DNA from: Reichenbachiella sp. | GTDB lineage: Bacteria > Bacteroidota > Bacteroidia > Cytophagales > Cyclobacteriaceae | Assembly (NCBI RefSeq): GCF_033344935.1 | Contig: NZ_JAWPMM010000001.1 | Location: forward strand, 854,001-918,000 | DNA length: 64,000 nucleotides | Direction: 5' to 3' | In this document: positions 26,876 to 36,680 of the stretch, one piece after another | Numbering within the stretch: position 1 is the first letter of the stretch | How the letters are laid out: the number at the start of each line of letters is the position of its first letter | The notes under the pieces: model-generated | Seen by the model: the letters and a program-made list of their open reading frames with translations, nothing else | Databases searched by the model: none | Told to the model about the DNA's origin: nothing | Made by a program: the position numbers and the translations under genes

Positions 26876-27628
26876 ATGAAAAAAATTGCCTTTGTTACCG
26901 GAGCAACTTCTGGAATTGGTGAAGCTATCGCCAGAGCACTAGCACCTGAATACACCCTAATTATTTGTGGTCGTAGAGTGAAACGACTCAAAAGTCTAGC
27001 AGATGAGCTAAGTAAAATTACAGATGTTCGAACTTTATCCTTTGACGTATCTGATGCTCAAGCTGTAAATGAAGCAGTGAACTCACTTCCAACCGAGTGG
27101 CAAAATATCCAGGTTTTGGTAAACAATGCTGGTAATGCGCATGGCAGGGCGCCTATTCATGAGGGAGATTTGGAAGATTGGGATGCCATGATAGATGGCA
27201 ATCTAAAAGGACTCTTGTATGTAACTCGGGCCATATCTCCAGGTATGGTCGAAAGAAAATCTGGTGATATTATCAATATTGGTTCCATTGCAGGTAAAGA
27301 GGTGTACCCTGATGGAAATGTGTATTGTGCATCCAAATTTGGAGTGGATGCAGCTACCAATGGTATGCGAATGGATTTGAACCCCTATGGTATTAGAGTT
27401 ATAGGTATCCATCCAGGATTAGTCGAAACAGAATTCTCGATGGTTCGCTTTAAGGGTGATGAGAATAAAAGTGAAAGTGTCTATAAAGGCATTACGCCTC
27501 TATACGCGGAGGACATTGCGGAGACTGTAAAATTTGTAGTAGGGCGGCCGCCTCATGTCACCATTGCTGATATTACGATTTTCCCAACGGCTCAGGCCAG
27601 CAGTACCATTGTTAATCGTCAATCCTAG
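26876..27628 (+). CDS. SDR-family NAD(P)-dependent oxidoreductase
   Basis: The protein has 250 residues, the standard length for a classical SDR. The cofactor motif TGATSGIG starts at about residue 9, NNAG at about 86, the catalytic Ser region IINIGSIAGKE and YCASK follow. The residues after the first strand (CGRRVKRL) favour NADP. It resembles YdfG-like serine/3-hydroxy acid dehydrogenases. It precedes dgt by 5 bases. Confidence 0.9.
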   Translation: MKKIAFVTGATSGIGEAIARALAPEYTLIICGRRVKRLKSLADELSKITDVRTLSFDVSDAQAVNEAVNSLPTEWQNIQVLVNNAGNAHGRAPIHEGDLEDWDAMIDGNLKGLLYVTRAISPGMVERKSGDIINIGSIAGKEVYPDGNVYCASKFGVDAATNGMRMDLNPYGIRVIGIHPGLVETEFSMVRFKGDENKSESVYKGITPLYAEDIAETVKFVVGRPPHVTIADITIFPTAQASSTIVNRQS

Positions 27629-27633
27629 GCAAT

Positions 27634-28977
27634 ATGATGGACTGGAAGCGTTTGATGTCATCAGCAAGAATTGGTGATAATAAAGAGAACAAAAACACAA
27701 ATCCTCTTCGAAGTGATTTTGAAATCGATTATGATCGAATCATTTTTAGTGGCCCATTTAGGAATCTGCAGGATAAAACCCAGGTTTTTCCTCTGCCAGA
27801 TCAGGATTTTGTACATACCCGATTGACCCATAGTTTGGAAGTTTCCAGCGTTGGGAAATCGTTGGGTAAGAATGTAGGAGCGTCAGTGATTGAAAAAAAC
27901 GCTGACTTGTCTTACCTGACTCCTTATGATTTTGGAGCCGTGGTTGGCGCTGCTGCCTTAGCGCATGACGTGGGCAATCCACCATTTGGTCACTCTGGAG
28001 AGCAGGCTATCTCAGATTACTTTCTTCACAACAGCAAAGCTCAGAAGTTCAAAGCGCTCGTGTCGCCAGAACAATGGAATGATTTGATTCGATTTGAAGG
28101 CAATGCACAGGGCTTTAGACTATTGACAAAAAATCAAAAGCAAGGACTAAGGTTGACATTTGCAACCTTGGCTGCTTTTACAAAATACCCCTGTTCTTCT
28201 ACTCTTCCGAACCGGGACAAGTCAAGAAAAAGCCAAAAAAAATACGGCTACTTCAAAGCTGAAGAAAGCGTGTTTTGCCAAGTGGCTAATCATTTGGGAT
28301 TGATTCAGTTTGATGAAAATGAGAATATCTATGCCAGACACCCGCTAGCTTTTTTAGTGGAGGCCGCAGATGATATCTGCTATAGCATTATCGATTTGGA
28401 GGATGGTTTTGGTTTAGGTCTGGTGACTTATGAAGAAGCTAGAGATTTCCTGGCGGAGATATTGGGAGATCATTATTATCCTGAGAAACTAGAAAACATT
28501 GTTAGTGACAAGGAGAAAATTGGTGTACTCAGAGCAGTGGCCATCAACACGCTCATTCATCAAACCTCTGAAGTGTTTATGGCACACGAAGAACAGATTC
28601 TTAATGGATCATTTGACAAGGCACTTACTGACCTAATACCTGCTGCGGATACACTGGAAAGACTAAGTTCTTTTTCGGTCAAGAGAATATATCAAAGCAG
28701 ACAAGTCTTGGAAAAGGAAGCAGCGGGATTTGAGGTGATAGACGGTCTATTGGAGTCGTTTATAGAAGCTGTTTTTTGTAAGTTTTATGATGAAAAAAAT
28801 TATTCGGGGAGACATAAAAGTGTTTATCGTTTGTTGCCATCTGAGATTCAATTCAAATTAGATTGGGCAAAAAGTCCATACGAGTCTTTTTTGGAAATCA
28901 CAGATTATATATCTGGCATGACCGATAGTTCGGCTGTCAAACAATTTAGAATTATGAAAGGAATAAGCTTGGCTTAA
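27634..28977 (+). CDS. dgt: Deoxyguanosinetriphosphate triphosphohydrolase
   Basis: The protein has 447 residues. The HD-domain motifs are clear: HTRLTHSLEVSSVGKSLG, HDVGNPPFGHSGE and the later D of the HD set in EAADDICYSIID. dGTPase cleaves dGTP to deoxyguanosine and triphosphate and controls dNTP pools. It follows the SDR gene closely, so the two are likely co-transcribed. Confidence 0.93.
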   Translation: MMDWKRLMSSARIGDNKENKNTNPLRSDFEIDYDRIIFSGPFRNLQDKTQVFPLPDQDFVHTRLTHSLEVSSVGKSLGKNVGASVIEKNADLSYLTPYDFGAVVGAAALAHDVGNPPFGHSGEQAISDYFLHNSKAQKFKALVSPEQWNDLIRFEGNAQGFRLLTKNQKQGLRLTFATLAAFTKYPCSSTLPNRDKSRKSQKKYGYFKAEESVFCQVANHLGLIQFDENENIYARHPLAFLVEAADDICYSIIDLEDGFGLGLVTYEEARDFLAEILGDHYYPEKLENIVSDKEKIGVLRAVAINTLIHQTSEVFMAHEEQILNGSFDKALTDLIPAADTLERLSSFSVKRIYQSRQVLEKEAAGFEVIDGLLESFIEAVFCKFYDEKNYSGRHKSVYRLLPSEIQFKLDWAKSPYESFLEITDYISGMTDSSAVKQFRIMKGISLA

Positions 28978-29007
28978 GGCCAAGACAATGTTTATCTTTC
29001 GAATAGA

Positions 29008-29868
29008 ATGAGTACCATGAATAAAGATTGGCAATTACTTACGTTTCCGGATGTTTCCGATCTTTCGCAAGCGCGCGAACAATTTCATCAGGCCATTCAA
29101 AATGTAGCAGCTGTAGGGCGATCATTTTTACCTGCCAATGAGCAGGATGAAAATGCCAATTTGGAATGGGACTTTGGATTACAAAGAATAGTCGGTCGCT
29201 GGGTCGAAGCAGATACAAAATTCAGATCATCAATTAGTTTAAGAAAGTTTGAAGTATATCTCGTTGATGAGCATTTGCAGACTATTTCTTCGATCGCAAT
29301 GGAGAATATTAGGCAAACGGACGTGATGGTTTGGCTGGAGCATGAATTGAGTAAGTTGGGGGCTGATTTTTCAAAAATTAATTTGAATTACCCTTATAAG
29401 ATCCCAGAATATGCTACAGCAAAAGGAGAAGCTTTTCATGTTGAAAATATGGCCGCGGCTCAAGAATTGAGCAAGCTTTATCATAATACTGCTGCCTTGT
29501 TGAAAAATCTGGTTCAGAAGGAAGAAAATGCTTCTGAAATCAAATGTTGGCCTCACCATTTTGACCTCGCGGCAAGGATCACTTTGTTGGATACTGGTGA
29601 TCCTGAAACTTCGAGGAGTATTAACATGGGGATGTCACCAGGCGATAAGTACTATGATGAACCTTATTTTTATTGTTCACCCTGGCCTTACCCTACAAAA
29701 AATTTGATTGATTTGAGCGATGTAAAAGGGCATTGGCATGAAAATGAATGGGTGGGAGCAGTTTTACCCGTCAGCCAATTGGCACCCTATAATCTGATTC
29801 AAGATCAGCGCAGATTAGTCATGAAATTCTATCAAACTTCTTTAAAATTTCTAAAAGAGGTTTTGTGA
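29008..29868 (+). CDS. Hypothetical protein, DUF5996-like
   Basis: The protein has 286 residues, with no signal peptide. The segment KCWPHHFDLAARI and the Pro/Tyr-rich part (YYDEPYFYCSPWPYPTKN) resemble DUF5996 proteins as I remember them. The function is unknown. It is followed by the OYE-type gene with a one-base stop/start overlap (TGATG), so the two are translationally coupled. Confidence 0.7.
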   Translation: MSTMNKDWQLLTFPDVSDLSQAREQFHQAIQNVAAVGRSFLPANEQDENANLEWDFGLQRIVGRWVEADTKFRSSISLRKFEVYLVDEHLQTISSIAMENIRQTDVMVWLEHELSKLGADFSKINLNYPYKIPEYATAKGEAFHVENMAAAQELSKLYHNTAALLKNLVQKEENASEIKCWPHHFDLAARITLLDTGDPETSRSINMGMSPGDKYYDEPYFYCSPWPYPTKNLIDLSDVKGHWHENEWVGAVLPVSQLAPYNLIQDQRRLVMKFYQTSLKFLKEVL

Positions 29869-31076
29869 TGGATATACACGATTCTTTACAATTGCCATGT
29901 GGTGCAGTGCTCAAGAATAGGCTCGCTAAGGCCGCAATGACCGAACGCTTCTCGGTTGGAGATTTAAAACCAAACCAAAGACACTATACCCTGTATGAAA
30001 ACTGGGCTAAAGAAGGCTCGGGACTATTGATTACAGGAAATGTAATGCTTGAAAAAGCTCATTTGGAATCCGCTGGAAATGTGGTGATGCATAAAGAGTT
30101 TTTACCAGAACTGAAGAAGTGGGCAAAAGCGGCAACTTCAGGAGGTAATCATTGTTGGACTCAGATCTCTCATAGTGGTCGGCAGACTTCAATTTTCAAT
30201 AATTTGAGACCAGTTTCCGCTTCTAATGTCAAATTAAAAAAGCTAGGATTTTTTGCGAAGCCTAGAGCTTTAGAGACCAGTGAAATCGAAGGGTTAGTTG
30301 AGAAATATGCCACTGCAGCAGAATTGTCGAAGCAAGCGGGATTTACAGGCATTCAGATACACGCGGCACATGGCTATCTTATTAGTCAATTTTTGTCACC
30401 TATTACCAATAAAAGAACTGACGAGTGGGGTGGAAATCTGGAAAATAGAACGAGGTTTCTATTTGAAATTGTCAAAGCTACAAGGAGTTGCGTAGGTCCT
30501 GATTTTCCAATAGGTGTGAAGTTGAACTCTTCCGATTTTCAGAAAGGTGGGTTTAGTGAGGAGGATTCGCTTTGGGTGATTAAACAACTTGAGGAATTGG
30601 GTATTGATTTGTTGGAGATCTCTGGAGGCACTTATGAGAATGCAGAATTTTTACTGGCGGAGAATGTAAGGCAATCAACAAAAAAAAGAGAGGCATATTT
30701 TCTGGATTTCGCAGAAAAGGTAAGGAAAGAAAGCAGTATTCCCCTTATGGTTACTGGTGGTATTCGTTCGCTTGAATTCTGCAATGAAGCCTTGAATGAA
30801 AATTTGCTGGATGTTGTGGGTATGGCAAGACCTTACTTGCTCTATGATAATTTTGCCGGTAGGTTTTTAGCTGGAGAGGTAACTCCTGGCCCCTTTTCTA
30901 TAAGAACCGGAATAAAGGCATTTGAAGATATGGCAGAGGCGGGTTTCTATAATTTGCAATTGGACCGTTTAGGGCGAGGTAAAACAATCAATAAAAACTA
31001 TTCAGCAGCGAGGTCAGCATTTCATTTGATAAAACATGAATTTGTAAAAGCGCTAGCCAATAAATTTGCAGGTTAG
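29868..31076 (+). CDS. NADH:flavin oxidoreductase, Old Yellow Enzyme family
   Basis: The protein has 402 residues. The FMN-binding TIM barrel shows LKNRLAKAAMTE, HSGRQTS, the substrate-anion pair in IQIHAAHGYLISQFLSP, and NKRTDEWGGNLENRTRF. It lacks the C-terminal Fe-S/FAD extension of the larger family members. It likely reduces enones or enals with NAD(P)H. It overlaps the upstream gene by one base. Confidence 0.92.
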   Translation: MDIHDSLQLPCGAVLKNRLAKAAMTERFSVGDLKPNQRHYTLYENWAKEGSGLLITGNVMLEKAHLESAGNVVMHKEFLPELKKWAKAATSGGNHCWTQISHSGRQTSIFNNLRPVSASNVKLKKLGFFAKPRALETSEIEGLVEKYATAAELSKQAGFTGIQIHAAHGYLISQFLSPITNKRTDEWGGNLENRTRFLFEIVKATRSCVGPDFPIGVKLNSSDFQKGGFSEEDSLWVIKQLEELGIDLLEISGGTYENAEFLLAENVRQSTKKREAYFLDFAEKVRKESSIPLMVTGGIRSLEFCNEALNENLLDVVGMARPYLLYDNFAGRFLAGEVTPGPFSIRTGIKAFEDMAEAGFYNLQLDRLGRGKTINKNYSAARSAFHLIKHEFVKALANKFAG

Positions 31077-31095
31077 AGATTTAGCAGAAAAACAG

Positions 31096-32094
31096 ATGAC
31101 CCATCTAAAGTATTCCATAATTATTCCGGTTTATAATCGTCCTGATGAAATGAAGGAGATGCTTGATAGTTTGAAAAATCAAACAATCAAGCCATTTGAG
31201 ATTATCTTGGTAGAAGATGGTTCGGATCAGAAGTCTGATTTTTTGATAGACAGATATGACTTGCCAATTAATTACTTCTTCAAAAAAAACACAGGGCCTG
31301 GAGATAGTAGAAATTTTGGAATGAAAAAGGCAAAAGGAGAATACTTCCTCTTTTTTGATTCAGATTGTGTGCTTCCTGAAGATTACTTCGAGAATTTGGA
31401 CCATGCGATTGTCGAGATACAGCCAGATGCCTTTGGAGGGCCAGATGCTGCACATCCCAGTTTCTCAAATGTGCAAAAGGCGATTAATTATGCGATGACT
31501 TCCTTTTTTACCACAGGAGGAATACGTGGTGGCAAGAAGCAATTAGACAAATATCAACCCCGAAGTTTCAACATGGGACTTAAAAAAGAAGTTTATGAAA
31601 AAGTGGGTGGTTTTTCTGACATTCATCCGGGAGAAGATCCAGATTTAAGTTTTCGAATAATGGATGCGGGATACAAAGTTTCCCTGATTCGCGAAGCAGT
31701 AGTTTTTCATAAGCGAAGAATTGATTTTGAAAAATTCATCAAGCAAGTGTACAAGTTTGGTGTAGTTAGAGTGATTTTGAATCGTTGGTATCCCGGTACT
31801 GGTAAGGTGGTCTATATGCTACCGTCTCTATTTCTGTTGGGAACGTTGGGATTGCTGTTGTTGATACCCTCAACTGGAGGATATAGTTTATTGCCTTTGA
31901 GTTTGTTTATCGGGTTGATTGGGCTAGATGCCTGGAGGTCCAATTCTTTCATAGTTGCCGTGCTGGCTATTCCTGCAGCTTTTATCCAATTGTTAGGCTA
32001 TGGGTTCGGTTATCTAAAATCTCAAATCAAATTGAATTTACTTGGCCAAGCCGAACGTCAAGTTTTTCCATCCTTTTTTTTTGACAAAAAATAA
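31096..32094 (+). CDS. Family 2 glycosyltransferase with C-terminal membrane segments
   Basis: The protein has 332 residues from the ATG at 31096. The GT-A fold shows SIIIPVYNRPDEM, EDGSD, FFDSDC (DxD-type metal site), and HPGEDPDLSFRIMDAG (acceptor/catalytic region). Two or three membrane segments follow near residues 245 to 320. It probably transfers a sugar in surface polysaccharide or glycolipid synthesis. It ends the gene run before a strong terminator. Confidence 0.9.
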   Translation: MTHLKYSIIIPVYNRPDEMKEMLDSLKNQTIKPFEIILVEDGSDQKSDFLIDRYDLPINYFFKKNTGPGDSRNFGMKKAKGEYFLFFDSDCVLPEDYFENLDHAIVEIQPDAFGGPDAAHPSFSNVQKAINYAMTSFFTTGGIRGGKKQLDKYQPRSFNMGLKKEVYEKVGGFSDIHPGEDPDLSFRIMDAGYKVSLIREAVVFHKRRIDFEKFIKQVYKFGVVRVILNRWYPGTGKVVYMLPSLFLLGTLGLLLLIPSTGGYSLLPLSLFIGLIGLDAWRSNSFIVAVLAIPAAFIQLLGYGFGYLKSQIKLNLLGQAERQVFPSFFFDKK

Positions 32095-32120
32095 ACCCCG
32101 ACAGAAGCCGGGGTTCGTTT
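32094..32120 (+). terminator. Terminator after the glycosyltransferase gene
   Basis: AACCCCG and CGGGGTT (7 bp, 8-base loop) are followed by CGTTT. The hairpin starts at the stop codon of the glycosyltransferase gene. Confidence 0.75.
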
Positions 32121-32187
32121 ATTAACACTATTTCCTGCCGTCTACAGGATAAGCTATGAGAAAAAGGTTGCTATTTCAGTCATAGTT

Positions 32188-32388
32188 TCAAACCACCATG
32201 AGAGGTTCTGATTTGGCTATGTTCAACTCCCCAATAATCTTGTGGGCTAACACTTTGTCATCTCCAGTAAATTCCATGAGTATAGTTAGGGCGTCTCCCA
32301 AATCACTCGTCTTCTTCAAAGATTTGAAGTCAACTGAACTTCCATACTCATACTTTTTGGTTACAGAATTATACCAAATAAGATGCAT
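32188..32388 (-). CDS. Small hypothetical protein, paralogue 1
   Basis: The protein has 66 residues from the ATG at 32388; a TTG at 32457 is in frame but breaks the match to its neighbour. It begins MHLIWYNSVTKKYEYGS and continues LTILMEFTGDDKVLAHKIIGELNIA. The gene at 32540 encodes a clear paralogue with the same spacing of conserved residues. The family is not recognised. Confidence 0.7.
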   Translation of the reverse strand: MHLIWYNSVTKKYEYGSSVDFKSLKKTSDLGDALTILMEFTGDDKVLAHKIIGELNIAKSEPLMVV

Positions 32389-32539
32389 AGCCAATGTGTT
32401 AACGTTACAAATAAACCTAATTCTAAGTGTTCGTATCTGCCAGTTTACTTTACTCAACTGTCAAATTCTAACTAAGTATTAAAAACGAACCGTCCTCAAT
32501 ACTAGTTGAAAACACTACGAGACGCCTACATTTTTCGAC

Positions 32540-32746
32540 CTAAGAGGCTAATCTTACGACGGATTGTGTATTAGCAATGTTTAATTGCTCAATGATCTTG
32601 TAGGCTAACTCTTTAGAATCCTTGTCAAATTCCATGAGCACCGTATATGCTCTGGGATTATTGGCTGATTCAATTTCTAAATTAAAAGCAGCCACATTAC
32701 CGTACTTGTACTCGTTTAGGTCAGGGTTATACCATATAAAATGCAT
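32540..32746 (-). CDS. Small hypothetical protein, paralogue 2
   Basis: The protein has 68 residues and begins MHFIWYNPDLNEYKYGN, with YTVLMEFDKDSKELAYKIIEQLNIA near the end. It shares the pattern MHxIWYN, YxYG, LMEF and KIIxxLNIA with the gene at 32188, in tandem and in the same direction. No signal peptide or membrane segment is seen. The conserved WYN and LMEF blocks suggest a small folded cytoplasmic protein. Confidence 0.75.
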   Translation of the reverse strand: MHFIWYNPDLNEYKYGNVAAFNLEIESANNPRAYTVLMEFDKDSKELAYKIIEQLNIANTQSVVRLAS

Positions 32747-32947
32747 ATGCTTTTTAGTTTAGTAATACCCCAAAGTAAAGGAGGTTGGAATTTCGTTGCC
32801 TGCCAAATGAGTTAACTAAGCTGACAAAATTGACTGCCAACAGGCGTCAGGATGTTTAATTTTCGACCCAAAGCTTTAAATAACTGTCAGGATACTTTAC
32901 AAGTCTGTCATTCGGGCCTCAGCTACTGAAAGGAGAGAATTGGGTGT

Positions 32948-33331
32948 TTACTCTTTATTAAAATTCATCGTGTCCACCACATATTGTCCTTTGATCTCCT
33001 TGAGTAAAATGACAACACGAAAGGTCCCAGACTTGGCGTTATACATGCCAATATTGTATTTCAGCCCTTCAGGAGAAGCGCCTTTATGTATGTAATCGAA
33101 ATTTTCAACTTGGTTTTGCTGAAAAAAGTCCCTTAGTACCGATTCTGCCTGTATTCGACTATAGTTTGCCCCCGAATCGTCAATTTTCAATTCAGTTACC
33201 TCATTAAAATATTTGATGAGCTCCTTTGCGCTACCGGCGTTTAAGGCAAGTTTCACATTTTCCGTGGTTGACTGCCCATAACTGGCTATCCCGATGATTA
33301 GGGCAATGGCCAAAAGAAGAGACTTTTTCAT
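32948..33331 (-). CDS. DUF4783 family exported protein
   Basis: The protein has 127 residues, with a signal peptide ending near ASYGQ (residue 19). The rest folds like a small NTF2-type domain (NAGSAKELIKYFNEVTELKID...) and matches DUF4783 proteins of Bacteroidota, which I know only as conserved hypotheticals. It has its own promoter at 33377. Confidence 0.85.
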   Translation of the reverse strand: MKKSLLLAIALIIGIASYGQSTTENVKLALNAGSAKELIKYFNEVTELKIDDSGANYSRIQAESVLRDFFQQNQVENFDYIHKGASPEGLKYNIGMYNAKSGTFRVVILLKEIKGQYVVDTMNFNKE

Positions 33332-33376
33332 AGTATTTGTTTTGTCTGAATGAAGCGAATATTATGCCAAGTGCAC

Positions 33377-33407
33377 TAAAATTAGGCCTTTTCTCGAGGC
33401 ATTCAAA
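33377..33407 (-). promoter_or_regulatory. Promoter of the DUF4783 gene
   Basis: On the minus strand TTTG, 19 bases, then TAATTTTA: a match to TTTG-N19-TAnnTTTG except for the last base. It lies 45 bases before the start codon. Confidence 0.6.
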
Positions 33408-33495
33408 TATTGTGCGTTTAAATCGTTAAATGTGGGTATTCGTTTGATCCAACAAAATGAGTGTTGTTGCGTTAGGAAATGTAAAACTCAAAATT

Positions 33496-33678
33496 ATGAA
33501 ACTACTTCTTTGGCTTATTTTATTAGTAATCTGCTGGCCCTTAGCAATTGCACTTTTGTTTCTATATCCTCTCATTTGGTTGATTTTGCTGCCTTTTAGA
33601 TTAGTTGGATTTGCGGTTGAAGGTGTATTTGCATTTATCAGAGCATTATTTATGCTGCCAGCTAGAGTGCTTTCGTAG
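33496..33678 (+). CDS. Small membrane protein
   Basis: The protein has 60 residues from the ATG at 33496; an ATG at 33457 would add 13 residues. It is almost entirely hydrophobic with repeated Trp, Pro and Leu (WPLAIALLFLYPLIWLILLPF), giving two membrane segments. No family is recognised. A stable hairpin follows it. Confidence 0.6.
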   Translation: MKLLLWLILLVICWPLAIALLFLYPLIWLILLPFRLVGFAVEGVFAFIRALFMLPARVLS

Positions 33679-33696
33679 TCTATTTTTTTATATCTC

Positions 33697-33732
33697 TAAT
33701 AGGTAATAACAGGAACTGGTTATTACCTATTA
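33697..33732 (+). terminator. Hairpin after the small membrane protein gene
   Basis: TAATAGGTAATAAC and GTTATTACCTATTA form a perfect 14-bp stem with an 8-base loop. The downstream T content is poor, so it is a weaker terminator or an mRNA-protecting hairpin. Confidence 0.5.
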
Positions 33733-33757
33733 ATATTTAAGGTCAAAACTCATTGTA

Positions 33758-34756
33758 ATGAATAAACTCGAACGATTTTTTTGCTATTGCTCAGGAGCTT
33801 CGTTGACGCTTCTCAATAGATGCCCATCCGAAAAAAGTAAGTATGTAGGAATGGGAGCAACTGTGTTTTTTACAGGATTGCTCGCGGCTATTTCCTCCGC
33901 TTATGCGATGTATTTCGTCTTCGATCAAATAGTATGGCCCATTGTCTTTGGTTTGGTATGGGGATTAATGATTTTCAATTTGGATAGATTCATTGTGCTA
34001 AGCATGAGGAAATCTCATGAGTCAAAGGAGTATATCCAAGCTATTCCACGAATGATACTGGCTATTCTAATCGCCTTGGTAATATCCAAACCACTTGAAT
34101 TAAAGGTTTTTGAAAAGGAAATAGCAACCGAATTGGGACTGATAAAACAGGAATTGCTGGCAAGTAATGAAAAAGCGATTGAAAGCCGGTATAGCGCGAA
34201 GACAGATTCTCTTAAATCTGAAAGAGAAATGCTAAATGGAGCTATTGAGAAAAAGGAGATAATAAGAAACGAATTGCTGGACATAGCCAGGCAAGAAGCA
34301 GATGGTACTGGTGGAAGTGGAAAGGTGAACCCCGGTCCCATCTATCAAATCAAAAAAAGAAATGCAGATCAAGCCCAAGCTGAGTTAGATGAATTGATTG
34401 CGAAAAATGAATCCGTTGAACAACAAATTGACGCAGAACTTAAGCAATTGGATCTATCAATGAAAAATGACCTTAATCAAATTGAAGTGAATAACATCAA
34501 TGGGATTTCCTTTCAGCTAACCGCATTGAATAGGTTGGGGGGTAAATATGATACCATTTATTACGCGAATGTCTTTATCATTTTATTATTTATCATGTTA
34601 GAAATTGCACCAATTATGGCCAAATTGATTTCACCCAGGGGTCCTTACGATGATTTGCTAGAAGTGCATGAAAAGCACTTTGAGAGCTACCGGAAGGAGA
34701 AAGTGTACAAATCAGACAAGAGGGTGGAAGAATATATAATGACTCAGGTTAATTAG
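33758..34756 (+). CDS. DUF4407 family membrane protein
   Basis: The protein has 332 residues. There are three membrane segments near the N-terminus (about 30 to 120) and one near residue 268. A long coiled-coil region (about 130 to 255) rich in Glu and Lys lies between, then a short cytoplasmic end. This layout and the start (LERFFCYCSGASLTLL) match DUF4407. The function is unknown. Its end overlaps comB, which runs the other way, by 8 bases. Confidence 0.88.
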   Translation: MNKLERFFCYCSGASLTLLNRCPSEKSKYVGMGATVFFTGLLAAISSAYAMYFVFDQIVWPIVFGLVWGLMIFNLDRFIVLSMRKSHESKEYIQAIPRMILAILIALVISKPLELKVFEKEIATELGLIKQELLASNEKAIESRYSAKTDSLKSEREMLNGAIEKKEIIRNELLDIARQEADGTGGSGKVNPGPIYQIKKRNADQAQAELDELIAKNESVEQQIDAELKQLDLSMKNDLNQIEVNNINGISFQLTALNRLGGKYDTIYYANVFIILLFIMLEIAPIMAKLISPRGPYDDLLEVHEKHFESYRKEKVYKSDKRVEEYIMTQVN

Positions 34757-35459
34757 CCGGAACTAATTTATCTCCTCTAAGGACAGGTACAAGATCATAA
34801 ATGCTTTGCTGGACGCAAAACTCAATGTCTTTGATTACATGCAGTTTGTTTAGTCTTTTGGCATGCGCCGAATTTTTAACAGTTTCAAAGAGGTTGTCTT
34901 TGACGGACTGGTAATATTTCAAAGAAAGATGAGCCGTATCGCACGCTAAGTCGTGAGATTGCTCTAGCAACTCAACGAGAGCACCTGCAAACAGCGTGTC
35001 TTCCATGTTGGTTTTACCTTTCCATCCAGCACAGTGTACGATCACATCTTTGTCTTGCTTGGTGATATAATCAGCAATTGCTTTGATGTTCAAGAATGCC
35101 CCTACTAGCACTTCATCAGCCGAAGTAGATTTAGTAATGGCCAATGTGCCATTAGTTGTGGTGATTACGATAGGTTGACCTTTGATTTCTTCGTTCATAT
35201 AACTGAACGGTGAATTATCCAAAGGAAAGCCATCTACTTGTGCGCCGCCTCGTTCTGCGGCGCACAAAAGGCCTTTTTCTAAATATGACTTTGCCTCATC
35301 AAGTGTAGCTACCGGTATGATTTCTTTTGCTCCATGCGCCATGGCTGTGACCATAACCGAAGTGGCTCTTAGAATATCAACTACAACTACTATTTTTCCT
35401 TCCAGATCATATAACCCTATGAGTTCTGGAGAGAGGCAAACGTCTATATTTCTTTTCAA
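34749..35459 (-). CDS. comB: 2-phosphosulfolactate phosphatase family protein (ComB)
   Basis: The protein has 236 residues from a TTG start that lies one base after the gcvT stop. The family motifs VVVDILRATSVM, GAKEIIPV, AERGG and TTTNGTLAI are present. ComB removes phosphate from 2-phosphosulfolactate in coenzyme M synthesis; in bacteria without CoM the substrate is less certain. The tight link to gcvT suggests co-transcription, not a shared pathway. Confidence 0.88.
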   Translation of the reverse strand: MKRNIDVCLSPELIGLYDLEGKIVVVVDILRATSVMVTAMAHGAKEIIPVATLDEAKSYLEKGLLCAAERGGAQVDGFPLDNSPFSYMNEEIKGQPIVITTTNGTLAITKSTSADEVLVGAFLNIKAIADYITKQDKDVIVHCAGWKGKTNMEDTLFAGALVELLEQSHDLACDTAHLSLKYYQSVKDNLFETVKNSAHAKRLNKLHVIKDIEFCVQQSIYDLVPVLRGDKLVPAN

Positions 35460-35460
35460 T

Positions 35461-36549
35461 CTATTTTTTATAAAGTGGTAATTTAGTGACTATGGCTTTG
35501 AGTGACTTATTTCTAACCTGGATGTAAATTTCAGAATCAGCCTTGTGATGCCCTACTTTCACGTAACCCAAGCCAATGCCTACACCCATTAAAGGAGACA
35601 TCGTTCCTGAGGTAACTTCACCAATGATGTTTCCATCTGCATCAGCTATTTCATAATGCCCTCTTGGAATTCCTTTGTCTTCCATAATGAAACCAACCAA
35701 TCTTCGAGTAACGCCTTCTTCTTTTTGCTTAGCAAGATTTGCTGAGTTTGTAAACTCTTTAGTGAACTTGGTCACCCAGCCTAAGCCTGCTTCAAGAGGT
35801 GATGTAGTATCTGTAATGTCATTTCCATATAGGCAATAGCCCATTTCTAGTCTCAAGGTATCTCTGGCTCCAAGACCGATAGGTAGAATGCCAAATTCTT
35901 CGCCCGCTTCAAATACCTTCTTCCATACCGCTTCGGCATCTTTGTTTTTGATGTATAATTCGAAACCTCCGGCGCCCGTATAGCCAGTGGCAGAGATGAT
36001 CACATCATCAACTCCAGCGATCTTACCTTCAACAAACGTATAGAATTTGATCTCACTCAAATCTACATCTGTTAACTTTTGTAAGGTTTCTACTGCCTTA
36101 GGTCCTTGTACAGCGAATAGAGAATACTCGTCAGAGAGGTTAGTCATTTTTACTCCCTCTGTATTGTATTTTGAAATCCAGTTCCAGTCTTTTTCGATAT
36201 TAGAGGCGTTGACAACAAGGAAGTATTTTCCCTCCGCCATTCGGTAGATAATCAAGTCATCTACAATTCCACCATCTTCGTTAGGCAAACAAGAATATTG
36301 TGCCTGACCATCTTCTAATTTTGAAGCATCATTACTGCTTACTCTTTGTATAAGATCTAAGGCTTTTGGCCCCTCAAGGAGAAATTCTCCCATGTGAGAA
36401 ACATCAAATACACCTACGCTTTCACGTACTTGAATATGCTCTTCTTTGTCTGAGCTATATCGTACTGGCATATTGTATCCAGCAAATGGGACCATTTTTC
36501 CACCAAGAGATTCGTGGAGGTCATTTAGGGCTATTTTTTTGATATCCAT
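35461..36549 (-). CDS. gcvT: Glycine cleavage system T protein (aminomethyltransferase)
   Basis: The protein has 362 residues, the normal length. Folate-binding and catalytic segments are visible ([20 protein letters not shown], and the Asp in [29 protein letters not shown]). It takes the aminomethyl group from the H protein to make methylene-tetrahydrofolate and ammonia. The other gcv genes are not in the window. A clear promoter lies upstream. Confidence 0.96.
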   Translation of the reverse strand: MDIKKIALNDLHESLGGKMVPFAGYNMPVRYSSDKEEHIQVRESVGVFDVSHMGEFLLEGPKALDLIQRVSSNDASKLEDGQAQYSCLPNEDGGIVDDLIIYRMAEGKYFLVVNASNIEKDWNWISKYNTEGVKMTNLSDEYSLFAVQGPKAVETLQKLTDVDLSEIKFYTFVEGKIAGVDDVIISATGYTGAGGFELYIKNKDAEAVWKKVFEAGEEFGILPIGLGARDTLRLEMGYCLYGNDITDTTSPLEAGLGWVTKFTKEFTNSANLAKQKEEGVTRRLVGFIMEDKGIPRGHYEIADADGNIIGEVTSGTMSPLMGVGIGLGYVKVGHHKADSEIYIQVRNKSLKAIVTKLPLYKK

Positions 36550-36569
36550 GGTTGTTCAATTTAGTGCCG

Positions 36570-36599
36570 CAAATTTAACCAATAGGCCTAGAGCTCAAA
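36570..36599 (-). promoter_or_regulatory. Promoter of gcvT-comB
   Basis: On the minus strand TTTG, 18 bases, then TAAATTTG matches the Bacteroidota consensus with a spacer one base short. It lies 20 bases before the gcvT ATG. Confidence 0.65.
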
Positions 36600-36680
36600 A
36601 ATATCTCCAAATCAATTCGGTTAGAATTTTATCAGAAATAAGGAGATGTCAAATTGATATTGATTTGGGTAAGATTATTA

